A stretch of DNA of 64,000 nt, from assembly GCA_029962745.1 (NCBI GenBank), contig CM057158.1, positions 6,879,179 through 6,943,178 on the forward strand, in the 5' to 3' direction. The notes beneath the pieces are model-generated. The model saw nothing but the letters and a program-made list of their open reading frames with translations. It was not told the DNA's origin and did no database searches. The position numbers and the translations under genes are program-made. Shown piece by piece: positions 37,525 to 50,536 of the stretch. This stretch comes from Echinometra lucunter (Eukaryota > Echinodermata > Echinoidea > Camarodonta > Echinometridae). Each line of letters starts with the position of its first letter. The stretch's first letter is position 1.

Positions 37525-37796
37525 TCACTATGAACAAGGTGTTCAAAGGAAGCGGACAAAATAAACAACCTCTCATTCTACCTTTCACAATGGTTCTGGT
37601 AGTCAAAAGAACATCCCTTCACAGCTATTATGTTTCATCATGTAGTTCCATGTGAATATGCATGTGACACCTGTTCCACATATTTTAGAAAATAGCAGTG
37701 AAGGGATGTTCCTTTGACTACCAGAACCATTGTGAAGGGTAGAATGAGGGGTTGCTTATTTTGCCCGCTTTCTTTGTCCGTCATGTTCATAGTGAT
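37525..37796. mobile_element. Foldback MITE, arms about 110 bp
   Basis: The left arm (TCACTATGAACAAGGTG through CAATGGTTCTGGTAGTCAAA and CATCCCTTCAC) pairs with the right arm (GTGAAGGGATG, TTTGACTACCAGAACCATTG, CATGTTCATAGTGA) around a loop of about 70 bp. Confidence 0.8.
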
Positions 37797-38048
37797 TTTG
37801 ATGATGAGAACCGCAATCTCCGATTTCTCTCACGCTTCGCTCACTCGTAATTTTAAAAAGAGGTGGTCCAGATGAGCTAACAACTAGCGAGGTGGCAAAA
37901 TAGAATAGTATTCTGGCATCGATGCGAATAGATACGGGCCACGCAGGCTATTTTATGAGCCTTATGAGTTTTTGAAAAGAAAGCAAGTATAATATTGTGC
38001 AGTTAAAGCTCGCTCGAAACTTAAAAAAAGAGAAACAAATGGTTCATA

Positions 38049-38318
38049 ATGTTTTTTGATATTTCTTATTTTAAATTGGTTCCCGTCGAAAATAAACAAT
38101 GGACAGAAAGAAAAGAACGCCTGAAGACTCTTAAACTTTCATCGAAAAGTGCAGATAGTGTATCTGATTTATATTCTTTCGCATTTTCTTTCATTAATTT
38201 TGCTCAAAATAATGACTTGCTAAATCATTCAACGATCAAAGCCCTTCAAAATGTATTAAAATGTCTCAAGGCCCAGAGCATATCAATTTGTTGTGTACAA
38301 AAAACGCTCCTCTTATAA
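38049..38318 (+). pseudogene. Unrecognised open frame, possible gene remnant
   Basis: An 89-codon plus-strand frame from ATG includes ENKQWTERKERLKTLKLSSK and NHSTIKALQNVLKCLK, of fairly normal amino-acid composition. I see no convincing acceptor, donor or poly(A) signal and no family match. It may be an exon, a decayed transposon fragment or chance. Confidence 0.2.
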
Positions 38319-39358
38319 GGCATAGAAATGGGACGTTTAACGCACAGTCACTAATACGCGCCGCTGTCTTCGCATCGTGCAGGCAGTCTACGTGTATAGT
38401 GGCGGGCTGCTACATTGCGGTGCAGGGGTGTTCAACTTACATATCGTGAGCGCACTCAGCTGCGTGTTTTCACTTCTTCTCCTTTCTCTCCTTTTCTTGT
38501 CATTTTTCCTCGCATTACTTGTTTTCATAAATTTCCCTCTCACTTTCCTTGTTTTCTCACTCCCTTCAGTTTTGTAACTCTTCTTGATCACTTGCATTCA
38601 TTGGCTTGTGCTTTTTTTTTCCTCTTTTACTCTCACCTCCTTGCCAAAATTCTTCACGCGCTGCATTGCCTAGCTATGCGTGTGTACTGTGTACTATACT
38701 GTGTACACAATGCCATCGGCTGAACCCGCCAAACTATAGTGACCAATTGCAAAAGCTTTTGCAAATGTGAAAAGTGACAGAGGTTTTTTTTATCCAATCA
38801 AAATCATTCTTAGGTATTCGCAATCTACAGCATTTTCTGCAAAATGTCTTTTTTTGATAGGGTCTATTGTGACGTATATATTTTTTTACAACAATGTGAA
38901 GTCGCACCAAACGTTTCGTTTCCCGCACTTGCCCATTGGCTCATGTACAAATGGATTTCCAAAATCATCAAGAAAGGTTCCAAAAACCTCAAAAGTGACA
39001 GAACTTAATTTGACTAAAATTAAATGAAAATCATATCATGTTCAAGGTGAGAATCTGCTCTATTCTATTCTGTTTTGATAGATCACCTTGTTGACGCGTT
39101 TGGGAGATATCTTAGCAAATCCCTCAAAAACGGCGTATTTTCTATTATTCTCCATAGGGAAATAATTTAACACGCTACGCGCTGCAAAAAAGGAGCGCAA
39201 ACAAATTGATATGCTTCCGGGGGCTATGCCCACACCCGCCGTAAGGTTTACACGTGCCATACCCCATTTTGTGGTGTGGATGAAAATAATCCCACCGGGC
39301 CGTCGATTCTGCATCCAACCGCGTAGCCAGGGGGCCCGATGAGGGCGGTCGTCGCCCC

Positions 39359-39560
39359 CTCCCAGTAGAGTACCTACATAAAGAGAGTAGCGACATAGAC
39401 GTCCTACTTCTTGGGAAACAAAATGGCGTTCAAATTCTTTCTATTTCGAACACCCGTTTGCTTATCGGAATTGAATAGAAATGTTGCGTAACAGGGAAAC
39501 AAAATGGCGTTCAAATCTTGGGTTGTCGCTACTCTCTTTATGTAGGTACTCTACCTCCCA
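39359..39560. mobile_element. Short MITE with about 36-bp TIRs
   Basis: TAGAGTACCTACATAAAGAG then AGTAGCGACA at 39366-39395 is perfectly inverted at 39524-39553. The interior holds two direct copies of GGGAAACAAAATGGCGTTCA (about 39413 and 39496). Confidence 0.78.
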
Positions 39561-39629
39561 GAGTGGATTTATAGAGAGAGTGACGAAAACGGAAGTCGTT
39601 TCTGATTGGTCAGTTATTTCATGGAGCTC

Positions 39630-40093
39630 AAAAATAGTTCCCTCGGCTGATTTTCTGCTTCAGCAGCGTCTGTGGTGAAATGATACATGCACTGAAATTT
39701 CAGTAAGTCGAATTTTCTCTTTTCATTTTCTGGTTCTGATACCGCATTTTCCCAGAAAAAATATTTTTCTAGGACAGTTGTATCACTTTTATATCAATTA
39801 AGTCCGATCCTGTGGAGTTTGCGTAATGTCTTTTCAATGTAAATAAACGCCGGTTTAACAAATCCAATTTTCATGTTCTTTCAGGGAGAAAAATGACGAT
39901 TAAAGATTATTTTCGCATTTTCTGTCAGTACTGATGGTTATGATGTGTTAGAAAAAATATTTGCATGTTATTTTCAAGGTTGCCATTTTTTTAATTTCGT
40001 TATTTTTAACGAAAATAGCGTAAATTTAGACAAAAACCAGACATAGAAATACTGCATGAGGGACCACTGGAATGTTGAGGGAACTATTTTGAT
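39630..40093. repeat. Segment bounded by inverted CAAAATAGTTCCCTC motifs
   Basis: CAAAAATAGTTCCCTC at about 39629 pairs with GAGGGAACTATTTTG at about 40077. GGAGGGAACTATTTTGATCC recurs at 45905, where it stands near an inverted copy of the CAGAGTGGATTTATAGAGAG motif seen at 39551. A dispersed family is likely. Confidence 0.5.
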
Positions 40094-40411
40094 TTTGTGG
40101 CTAGCGCCGTCCACGGCACGGCCAACTCGGGCAAAGCCGAAGCGGGCGGCCTAGGAGCCTAGGGCTGGCCTGGGCTGGAGCAAGAGCCGCGGCCCATGCT
40201 GAAATTTTGGGGCTTCGTGCACACGTTTCAAATTGTATTCAGATTTTTTGAGCCTGCTCTTTTAATGATAATAATTTCAGTTTGCCTTAAGTAAAGACTA
40301 AAGGCCTAAATTAGTAAATATTTGAATTAAAAATCCCGACCCAAGCCTTGCCCTAGCTAGACTCTAGGGTACTATTAGTCTAGGCCTAGCTAAGTTAGTC
40401 CTAGACTGAAG

Positions 40412-40526
40412 TGTTCTACCTCTAACCGTCGTCGTTAGCCTCGTATTTTGGTAGGGTCGGCACTCGGACCCTACCAAAATACAAGGCTAACGATGACTGT
40501 TAGAGACAGAACACTTCGGTCTAAGT
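40412..40526. repeat. Short palindromic dispersed repeat, copy 2
   Basis: CGTTAGCCTCGTATTTTGGT pairs with ACCAAAATACAAGGCTAACG about a centre near 40465, forming a hairpin. It is related to 33720-33803. Confidence 0.8.
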
Positions 40527-40529
40527 TAG

Positions 40530-43110
40530 TCCCAAACCAAAGTTCCCCCTCCAAACTAAGAGTAAGACCAGGCCCAAGCCCAAGGCCAAGAAAAGATTTA
40601 GATTTAGGGTCTAGTCCAGTCAGTGTTAGACCTGGATCTAGAGCTCTAGTCTCTAGATCTAGAAGACTATATATCTAGGTTCTGTTCAATTAGTTCCAGA
40701 TCTACTGAAGATCAACTGAATTCCAGTGTTAATTCAATAAATTGGTTGAAAAAACTGAATGAAAATCAGAAATTGCTACAATTTTGCATGCAGAATCTGT
40801 ATAGGGCCTACCCCAGTATTATTGTTGTGCTTATTTCTTGTGCAGACTTGTTAATGCCTGTATGAGAAATCCTTTGACAGGATTATGTAATCATTTAGGA
40901 CGACTGCACTGGTCCACAAATCCACTGGTATCTACTAATTATAAGACTAAAAACCTCACATAGTGCATATGGATTATTTAGACTTTTCCTTTACTAGCAA
41001 CTAGCAATCTCAAGAAAATATGAAATGATAACCTCATTGTTCATCATTACTTTTTTTTAAAATAGTTTTTTGGGGGGGAGGGGGGGGGGGGGTGTTGGCT
41101 GCACTTAAATTTACCCTTAAATTGCCTGTATTGGAATGCAAGTTTCATCGTTTTGTACACATGAATTCATGAGATGAAGTAAACATAGATTTGATAACAT
41201 TCCATGATTCCTCCACGGACTGTTTTTATCCAATGATAATTATTTACTATTTGATATTTATTACAGGATGCTGGACCATAATTAATGATTTGATGGAGTT
41301 GACACAGACTGAAGATACAGAACTTCAATACAGAACTTCGCTTCATGAGAGGCAGGATATGCCATGAAAGAAATGTTGGCAGATTTCATGTTAGTTTTTT
41401 TGTTTGACTTCAGCATTTAGAGGTAATTTTGCATACTGATATTGCATTATTAAACTTCTTTGTTAAAGCACAGATATCATGAGTATAATAGTCTCTAACT
41501 CTCTATCTGATGAATATGTGACCAGCATCATAAGATCAATTCATACATAAACCTTATGTAGCCTTGCCTAAATTTCTTTTAATATTGGAATGGTTTAAAT
41601 AATTTCTTTTCCAGTAATTATGAACTGACTGAATTGATCTGCTTAGTCATTATCATTTGTTTTTAAAAATTGCTAGTGTAAAGACACTTTAAATGTAGGT
41701 TAGTTTACATGTCAGTTTTTCAGTAATGAAAGGAGCTGAAAGCATGAATAATCTGATAATATAAACTATTTCTGTTTGTCTTTCTTTCATTTCCTCCACC
41801 CTCCCTTTATCTTTCTATATCTCTCTCTCTCTCTCTCTCTCCCCCTTCTATCTTCCTTTACTTTCTCCTCTTTATTTTATTTTCTTTTGCAGAGCAAAAT
41901 CAAAATGATGCATGCTACGAAGAATCATCACACTGCAATCTTTGGCAAAGACAGAGAGAAACGGGCAGAGATTTACATCTGCTGAGGGCAAGAAAATAGA
42001 CCAAGCACAGACTGAGCAGAGATACAATGTTACTGCCTGCCCAAATAAGAGGTGGAATTTCAGGCAGCCAGTGTCCATGGCAGTAGCCTAAAATTTAGCT
42101 TTGGCATAGACAGAAATTTAGAAAGGGGAAGGGGAAATATTCCCATATCCCAGCATGTTTTTCTTCTTCTGGTTAACAAAGAATTGTGGAGTTAAAGGAC
42201 TCTTATCTCATTTCATTGCATTCTTTTTTCTTTGATTTTCCCCCTTTCAAGTTACACATTTCTTTGTGAATGTGCCATATGGTGAAGAAGTCGGGGCAGC
42301 CTGTAAAAGAGTCTCATTTTCACTGACAACTGCCATAAGCTACTGAAACCCTTGCATCTGATGGGAACAAATCATTATTGGGCTAAAGTTCTTCAAAAAT
42401 TTCAGAACATTTAAAAAGATGTTCTTCTTTTTATATATTATTTGTGTGGTCCTAGCACTTTGTTTTGAATGAGTAGTCTATTCTCCCCATTAAATGTTCA
42501 TTTTTCACCAGAACAGGTATTGTCAAGAGCAAATAGGAGATGCCCTCTCCAAATTGTGAATCTGATTTGGATTCAGTATAGTATTAAAATTTGCCATTAG
42601 GTTAGTCAATTACATCTTCAAACTTTTGGCATCAAGCCATGAAATATTTCAAAGAAAAGTAGGGACATTTAGCTGAGTATTCTAATTTAATGTTCAAAAC
42701 TTATTGTTATGTTTAAGCATTTGCACTACATCGTTTCAGAATTTGAAGAGAGATTAGCTAATTGCAATTTTAGATGACAGATAAAGTAAAACTATCATGT
42801 TATCAAATTTACAACAATATTCCAAAGAATAAGTTAAAAATGAATGATTTTGCTCTTAAAGCATCAGGAAGGTCCCTTTACAAAACAAAGAAAATAAAAG
42901 AAAAGTTTTGTGTTAATTTTTTTCCTTCTCAATCCTAAACGGGAATGTACTGAGATCTAAAACTTTACAATTGTCTTTCTGTGGCTTATAGCAATATAAA
43001 GTAAAGCTTTTGTGCAGATTGGTTGATGCTTGCAAAAGTGGGCTACTACCTATGAAGAGAAATTAGAGTCTCTTGTGAAACTAAGAAATAACCTGAAATG
43101 ATTTTTTTAG
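40530..43110. other. No supportable gene
   Basis: AT-rich sequence with a G-run (41070-41092), a short CT microsatellite (41820-41842) and splice-like sites that I could not join into a coding model. Confidence 0.5.
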
Positions 43111-43111
43111 A

Positions 43112-43950
43112 ATGTGTAGAACACACACATTTTTTTTTTTTTGCTATGAAAGTCTTTATTTTCCATATGATGTAATTATGTAATTCAAAGGTACAGAAAT
43201 TGTGTTACCATATGCAATAATTTTTGTTGCATGTTAGTTTTAAAGTATAAGAATTTATTTCATACTCATCCATGGCCTTACACAGCAGGAGAAAGGGGTG
43301 CAGAGGGGAAGCATCCTTGTGACCAAGTTTTTTCCAAAAAAAATTTACGTGTCTTGCCCCCCTCCCTCCCCGAAAAAAATTTCTGCATATGGCCATGTAT
43401 TCATCTCATTTTTGTCCTCAGCCGAGTGAAATTTTTTGCTTTGATGGCATGTTACTCACATTCAACTTTTATTATAACAAATGATTTTTTTTTTTTAGCA
43501 TGTGTAGAACAAATCCATTTTTTTTTTCACTATGAAAGTCTTGATTTTCCATATGACGTAACTACAGAATTCATAGGTACAGAAATTATGTTACAAAATG
43601 CAATATTTTTTGTTGCATGTTATTTTTGAAGTAAAAGAATTTATTTCATACTCGTCCATGGCCATACGCGGCAGGGGGAAGGGGGTCAGTTGCCCCTCCC
43701 CCCCCCCTCCGAAATTTTAAAAACTGACATAATTTTACTGAAAATTTTCTTAAAATCCACCAAATCCCTCAATTTCACTTTTAAAGATACAAAAGTATCC
43801 TTGTGACCAGCTCGGTCACTTCACTCCCTCGTTTTCAAGTTTAAAAAAAGAAAAATACTTGCCCCCCCCCCCTGAAAAAATTCCTTCGTACGGCCATGTA
43901 CTCATCTCATTTTTTGCCCTCGGCCAAATGAAAAATTCTTGCTTTGATGG
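43112..43950. repeat. Tandem duplication, period about 385 bp
   Basis: The block GTGTAGAACA, TATGAAAGTCTT, TTTTCCATATGA, GTACAGAAATT, TTGTTGCATGTTA, AGAATTTATTTCATACTC occurs at about 43115-43275 and 43502-43657. The downstream parts (GGCCATGTA, TCATCTCATTTTT, TTTGATGGCATG) are also duplicated, the second with about 200 bp of extra sequence. Confidence 0.8.
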
Positions 43951-44092
43951 CATGTACAGAAAAATCAAGTGTTTTCAGTATTGAATCCAAGCAGTATACT
44001 TGAAAATGAATTATGACTTTCTTGCTATAATAGAGTGATGGTCAAATTTTCACTGTCATGTTACTCACATTCAACTTTTATTATAATAAAAT

Positions 44093-45113
44093 ATTTGAAG
44101 ATGAACTTCCCTTTTGAGGTGGAAGCCAATATGTATTATGTTGTAAGCGCAATGAACACCAATACAATCGAATCGTTTATGCTAAGTAATTGACTTAGAA
44201 AGTAGCAGTCTATACTGAGAATTAGTTGCTACTGGTCATGTATGTGAGCAGTATTCAAGCTGATTTTCATAAACGTTGCCAAAACTACGTACTGCACTCA
44301 TGGATGGAAATCTGTCTTGAAAGGTGAGGGGAAGCATAAGAAATTCCAATAGGTGTCTCCTTGTATCTGAAACTTCACTAAGAAAAAAAAATATTAAAAA
44401 TCCCCCCCCCCAAAAAAAAATGGGCGGGGAGGAAGCTACGTTTGATAAAATGCCTCCACCTTCCAGATTGTGGGTACACGATTGTGAGGACATGCCCCCC
44501 TTGGAATTTCCGTCCTAATGCAAAGGTTTGAAGAGTTTCCCTTTCCCCTTTACTATTATTTGTGAGGGGGGTGTTAATAAAATTAACATGCATTTGATTA
44601 GAGATATTGAATCAGATTTAGCATTTTAATAATTTCACTAGAATAAATGATTCTTTCATATTATATACGAAAAACTCTGCCACTTTAAAAGTCTGTTATA
44701 CTTCAAGAATGCTTTGTGGAGAGGGATGTGTCGTTCAACGCATATGCAGGATTGGGGAGGGGGACATGTATGGCCAGAAAATCGGAAATTGACAGAATGC
44801 GAGAGAGAGAAAAGGGATGATCTGAAGACAGTGTAGACGTAGTGATAGAGAAAAAGAGAAAGAGAGAAAAGGCAAAAACGTGGAGAGTTTTATTGAGTTG
44901 AATGACAGAGAGTGAGAGAGAGGAACAAAGCTAAATCTTTTAAAATGAATTTCTTATAATCAACGAATGGACAACAAAAGAGGAGAGTGGTTATAGAAGA
45001 TATGCTATAGAGAAGAAATAAAGATTGTTGAGTGTGTGAACTGATTTCAGCATTACTTCATGATATAAAATTTAACCAATTGACACCCACCAGTATTGAG
45101 GAAATGGACTGGC
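44093..45113. other. No supportable gene
   Basis: AT-rich and purine-rich unique sequence with a few C-runs and GA-rich stretches. Confidence 0.5.
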
Positions 45114-45457
45114 GGGGGGGGGGGGGGGGGGCACGGGCCCTAATATGGTCTACGGGGGTGTGTCGCTGAGATTTTTGGAAGAAATCCCTAAACATGTGGT
45201 ATAGTTTCGAGTCGGAAAATCCCTAAACATGCTCCTCACTTTTTTTTTAAATCAGCAATTCTATATTGTTTAGAGTAAACATCCGAGAGTCGGGAAATCC
45301 CTTAACATGCCCCTCACTTGTTAAAAATGAGTAATTTTTTTTCTTTAGAGTAGGCCTATACATCCGAGGTGCATAATCCCTAATAATGGGTGCCCTTCTC
45401 TGCCAACATGAAGGCTTCAGCGACTCACCCCCGTCGGCACCAAATTCGAGCCCCGGG
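45114..45457. mobile_element. G-run-terminated element, AAATCCCTAAACATGC phrase type
   Basis: It opens with a G-run and closes near GAGCCCCGGG. The subterminal inverted repeats pair ACGGGGGTGTGTCGCTGA with TCAGCGACTCACCCCCGT. The interior repeats AAATCCCTAAACATGC followed by CCTCACTT about three times. Its plan and the GTG(T/C)CGCTGA motif are shared with 32493-33047. Confidence 0.72.
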
Positions 45458-45539
45458 ATGAACTGCCGTCTGCAAGAATAGAGTTTGCTAAAAATGATTA
45501 TCAAATGAGTTTATATTAATCCTTATCCAAAAGAAAACT

Positions 45540-45542
45540 GAA

Positions 45543-45575
<33 letters not shown>

Positions 45576-45576
45576 A
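45540..45576. repeat. (GA)n followed by G-run
   Basis: GA microsatellite running directly into a G tract. Confidence 0.9.
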
Positions 45577-46000
45577 TGATCACACACATAAGGAAATGGA
45601 TTTAGCATAGCAGTATAGTGTATGCTTACAAAATTTGGAATTATGTTTGAATAAAAGAATTTTAAAACAATAATGGTACCAAACAGCTGCAGGGGAATGA
45701 TTCGTAAATGCCATTCTGGCTCAAAACAGAAGACTTTTTTTCACCGGAATCAAACATTGAGATTTTATGCTGCATTTCCTTCATTCGGGAAGCTTTATAC
45801 ATATTGTCAGTAAAAAGTGGATACAATCAAATATCGTCTTGCAAGCTGGCAGCAAGGCACCTTCGTTCTGTTCATGTAGGTAGCAGACGACGCAACAGAC
45901 TGGGAGGGAACTATTTTGATCCCCATGTTGACCTTTGACCCCGCGCCCCATAGCTTGTACATACGCGTGTCGCCACTCTCTCTATAAATCCACTCTGCCC

Positions 46001-46500
46001 NNNNNNNNNNNNNNNNNNNNNNNNNNNNNNNNNNNNNNNNNNNNNNNNNNNNNNNNNNNNNNNNNNNNNNNNNNNNNNNNNNNNNNNNNNNNNNNNNNNN
46101 NNNNNNNNNNNNNNNNNNNNNNNNNNNNNNNNNNNNNNNNNNNNNNNNNNNNNNNNNNNNNNNNNNNNNNNNNNNNNNNNNNNNNNNNNNNNNNNNNNNN
46201 NNNNNNNNNNNNNNNNNNNNNNNNNNNNNNNNNNNNNNNNNNNNNNNNNNNNNNNNNNNNNNNNNNNNNNNNNNNNNNNNNNNNNNNNNNNNNNNNNNNN
46301 NNNNNNNNNNNNNNNNNNNNNNNNNNNNNNNNNNNNNNNNNNNNNNNNNNNNNNNNNNNNNNNNNNNNNNNNNNNNNNNNNNNNNNNNNNNNNNNNNNNN
46401 NNNNNNNNNNNNNNNNNNNNNNNNNNNNNNNNNNNNNNNNNNNNNNNNNNNNNNNNNNNNNNNNNNNNNNNNNNNNNNNNNNNNNNNNNNNNNNNNNNNN
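46001..46500. other. Assembly gap (500 N)
   Basis: Exactly 500 N. The left flank is a dispersed-repeat copy (ACTCTCTCTATAAATCCACT) and the right flank begins in an (AGA)n tract, so repeats probably broke the assembly here. Confidence 0.99.
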
Positions 46501-46559
46501 AGAAGAAGAAGAAGAAGAAGAAGAAAAAGGACTATTGTCGGACTCAAGAGAATTCTACT

Positions 46560-47273
46560 TTAATTGCTATATATAGATGAATGAGTTGAGGAGTACTTGT
46601 GTGTAAGCTGTATACATGTATATATATTTTTTCTTTTTAAAGCAAAGGGCCCCTTTTGTAATATGCATAACGGTTACATTTTGAGGCAATCCTGAGTCCT
46701 GAGACAGCACTGATATATGGTCTACAGTAAGATAAAATAAGGATGATAAAACTTTCATCGGTTGTGTCAGTCATCAAAGTCATAAAAAGTCATCACTAAA
46801 TTAGATTGACTCATTGATTTTCTTTTTGTCTGTCCGACTAGTATGTTGCCGATGAGCTAAACATTTCCGTATATCAGCTGTATATAGAAAAAAAAAAGTA
46901 GGTTGGTACATGGTATCGTTCAAGGTTGGTAAACCTCACGTTTTGGGTTTATTTTTTATTCTTTTTTTATAAATTTTTTGTCTATTTCATAATTAGTGAC
47001 CACCTGATTACCGTATATTTAAATCATGAAATTTTAGTGTCGATTTCTTTGCATGACTTCCACACTCCTTCTTCCCCTCCTCCTCCTCCTCCTCCTTTTC
47101 ATTATAATGATCTCTGTCCATCTCTTTCCCCTCTCGTTCTCTCCTCCTCTCCTTTCCTTCCTTCTGTTCCCTCTTTCTTTCTATCTTTCTCCTCCATGCT
47201 ATCTGTCTCTCCCCTTTTCTCTCTTCTAGTACCTCTCCCAACCCAATCGCTCTCTGCCTACCTACCTACCTGC

Positions 47274-47327
<54 letters not shown>

Positions 47328-48480
47328 ATCTATCTACCTATCTATCTATCTATCTATCTATCTACCTACCTATGTATATCTATCTGTCTGTCTGTCCGTC
47401 TGTCTATCTGTCTATCTGTCTATCAATTTATATCAGTATCTCTCTAACTTTGGCATACATATTTATTTGGATATGGTACATGATCAGTGAGTTCACCTGG
47501 CAGGCTGACATCATAGTAACATCATAGAAACTTCCGTTTATTTCCTAGCACTTCCGGATACCCAAGGCACTTTGCACGATATTAGTTTGAAAATTTAGGA
47601 CTACTGGTTTTTTTTTTTTTTGGGGGGGGGGTGGGGTGGGGGTGGGGGACATTTCTAATATCATGGTTGTATGATTGAATTGATGCAAGGAGTAGCAAAA
47701 TGAAAGCAGAAGTGAGAGAGAGAAACGATCGTTAGGATGATAATGTCATAGCGAATATTTTGTTTTGCTTTTACAATAATTGTTCTACTTTGTTTTTACT
47801 TTCTTTAAACGCGAAGTGCAACGTCGCACTTGGAATTCGTGTGATCGATTTTCACATAGAAATAGTTTCTTTCTAAAAAATTACCGAGTTGATTTGTCAA
47901 TTTGCTCCCCCTCCCCTTTTCATCGTCATAATGGATCTAGGCTTTGATTTTGGCTTTAGTGATACAAATTGTCCCATCTATTTTTCTTCTTTTTTTTTTA
48001 AATTTACAAGTAGGCCTATTGGAAAACTCTTTTGGCCATTTTAGGAAATCCTTCAAAGCTGCGTGTCCTGTTAGGCTTTGACAACAGTTCCGGTATAGAA
48101 GACAGAAGCCGAAGCCTCATGGTTATTGTTATGTCTATCTGTCAGTTTTAATCCTTTAATCGACAAGCTTATGATGCTAGCGCACGTAAGATTCTAACAA
48201 TTCGGTTTTTATCTGTCTATCTTGTTGATACAGTGTGCTTTTTTTCATTCCATTCAAATAATAGCAATGTTTATAGTCGTTTAACCTAGGGTAGCCTCAT
48301 CAATAATTGCCAATCCTGAAGGGTCCTTCCTGCTAATGATTTTAACTCCAGCACCGACAAGCACCCATTTACCCCTTGGCTGAAAGAGACAAGATAACAT
48401 GGGTGTTTTCTAATTTCGCTAAGCTAGACATTCTTCACTCTCATAGAGCAGAAATTGCTGGCGGCAAACTGCTATATGTG
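46560..48480. other. No supportable gene
   Basis: AT-rich sequence, a pyrimidine-rich stretch (47070-47240) and a (CTAT)n microsatellite. Low-complexity reading frames only. Confidence 0.5.
47255..47425. repeat. (CTAT)n microsatellite
   Basis: Tetranucleotide repeat of about 170 bp with CTAC and CTGT variants. Encodes only artefactual Ile/Tyr/Leu/Ser frames. Confidence 0.95.
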
Positions 48481-49001
48481 TATACCCGGGTGTCCCAGAA
48501 AAAGAGGAACGCCGGATTTTCAGTACTTTACCTTCAAAAAGTATGCAATTTTTCTACATCATTGGGTAAAGCATCCTCTACCGAAGAGAATGATACCAAG
48601 ATCATTGAATTTGATGAAGTAATTTTGATTCTGTTTCCGTTCTTAAAATATATTCATTTTCGAATTTTTGGCGACCGATGAGAGTAGAATTGTGTCTGGT
48701 AGGCCTTTCATAATACGATGTTTGAGGAAAGCCCATTTAATGCATATCAGTAACAAAACATGCCATATGAAAGGCCATTCCCGACACAATTCTGCTCTCA
48801 TCTGTCGCAAAAAAGAGAGAAATTTGAAAATTACTGTATTTAAAGAAACGGGTATAGAATCAAAATTACTTCACCAAATTCAGTGATCTCGGTATCATTC
48901 TATTTGGTAGAAGAAGTCCACTGATGTAAAAACAGTATCGACTTTTCTTAGGTAAAGTACTGGAAAACTGCCGTTTCGCTCTTTCTGGGATATCTGGTAT
49001 A
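48481..49001. mobile_element. Foldback MITE with TATACC ends
   Basis: The left end TATACCCGGGTGTCCCAGAA pairs with the right end (TTTCTGGGATATCTGGTATA). The arms, about 230 bp, include GATGAGAGTAGAATTGTGTC against GACACAATTCTGCTCTCATC and AGGCCTTTCATA against TATGAAAGGCC. TA-rich ends suggest a Tc1/mariner-like origin. Confidence 0.8.
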
Positions 49002-50352
49002 GTATATCATGTATATAGAGCAGGTTGTTAGCGAGTAGAATCGCTACAACTTCTCCATACAAAATAAGAAGGGGGCTCTTAGCAGTTATACTCGCTATTC
49101 TGTAGCAAATAACGAGTATTACCGCTACCAACTTTTCTATAGTCATGATAGGGGAAGGACAAATAGCGGGTAACTATAGAACCGCTACACTCTCACTTAA
49201 AACGATTCAGTTAAAACTGACTAGAGGAAAGGGTCAGCTGGGTGAAACTATTATTTTAATCATTTCTGACTTTTTTTAATAGTAATTTGGACTATCTTCT
49301 AGTCGTATTTTGACTATTGACCTGTAAAAACATGTTCGAGTCACGCGTTATTTTTTTAACTGATCCATAAAATGGAGCTTCTTCTACAACTTTTGTCTTC
49401 GCAACAAGCAAAGGGAAAGAAGTGCCCCAGTACATATCATGGATCACCATGATCCCTGTGGATAAGCGCCGAGTCTCTCCGTCTGAAAATGATTAGAAAA
49501 CATCTAAAGAGTAAAGCGAGTATGAGGCGTTTGCTCATAACTGCAAATAAAATCATATTTTAATTCATTAGAGATTAAGTAATTTCATTTAATAGGAAAA
49601 GAAAAATGAAGGCGGCTTGAAAAAAATACTGCAGATGAAAATGGATACTACCTTTCTTGCACGTCCTGGATACTGAAACCATTGTTTCATGACAATGTCC
49701 AGTCATAGTTTGGTTTCGATTTCATAACCTTACCACTATGACTCACAATGTATGCCTTCATTACTTCCCATTTTCTTCTAGATTCAGAGTAAGCGACATG
49801 CAGGTAGCTAACCGCGTCTTCCTATGGTCGCTCTTAAGTACAAGGTACCCCGGTAGCCCCGGGATTCGAGGTTAGAATAGGGAGCCGTATTACCTCATTT
49901 TTAACTGACCTTGAGGAGAATCTTAACCTGTATAACTGTATTCATTCATTTTTCTCTCTGCTGAGTTAATGATTTTCTTATTCACTAAATCATTTATTTT
50001 TTCATTTGCTTATTGATTGATAAATAGAATGATTGATTGATACGTTTATTTATCTGTCCATATATTTATCTCTTTACATCACATTCATATGCATGTCTTA
50101 ATCTATTTTTTATTAATTTATGTATCAGTATTCAGTTTTAAAATGTTTTATTTCTTCCTTAATCTCCCATTTGACTGATTAAATGAGTTATCCATTCATA
50201 TATTCATTTATTTTCTATAAAATGATTGCCTGATTAATTATTTGATTTTAGAACACACACAACCACACACACACCCCAACGCACATACAACACCCACCCA
50301 CCTATTATACGCTAACACATACGGTATTCATTATGACATTTCGAATGATATA
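49002..50352. other. No supportable gene
   Basis: Unique AT-rich sequence. A tRNA-like B-box motif at about 49860 is discussed under rejected items. Confidence 0.5.
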
Positions 50353-50536
50353 CTCTCTCTAAAAAAGGTGAACACATTCACTCTGTTAGGGGTGAATTTC
50401 AGAAAAGGGTGAATTTAGGGTGAATTAATAGTGAGTGAAGAAATGAAGAGTGAATATCACACTGTTACTCTTGATTCACTTTAAATGCACTCTTTTCTGA
50501 AATTCACCCCAAACGGAGTGAATTTTAAGGAGAGTA
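50353..50536. mobile_element. Foldback MITE, GGGTGAATT phrase type
   Basis: The termini CTCTCTCTAAAA and AGGAGAG lie just inside TA dinucleotides. GGGGTGAATTTCAGAAAAG pairs with CTTTTCTGAAATTCACCCC. The 9-nt phrase GGGTGAATT recurs on both arms. About 185 bp, no coding capacity. Confidence 0.78.

Noticed and set aside
39590..44090. A spliced non-coding transcript on the plus strand (donor at 39703, acceptors near 41268 and 41893, AATAAA near 44085)
   Set aside because: Each splice-like site is plausible alone, but there is no coding frame, and the proposed first exon lies within a dispersed-repeat family.
45807..46576. Long reading frames across the N block at 46001-46500
   Set aside because: Same reason: the frame is created by N and the adjoining (AGA)n tract.
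49790..49880. tRNA-like sequence with a CTCGAATCCCGGG motif on the minus strand
   Set aside because: It resembles a B box, but no A box at proper spacing and no cloverleaf could be drawn.
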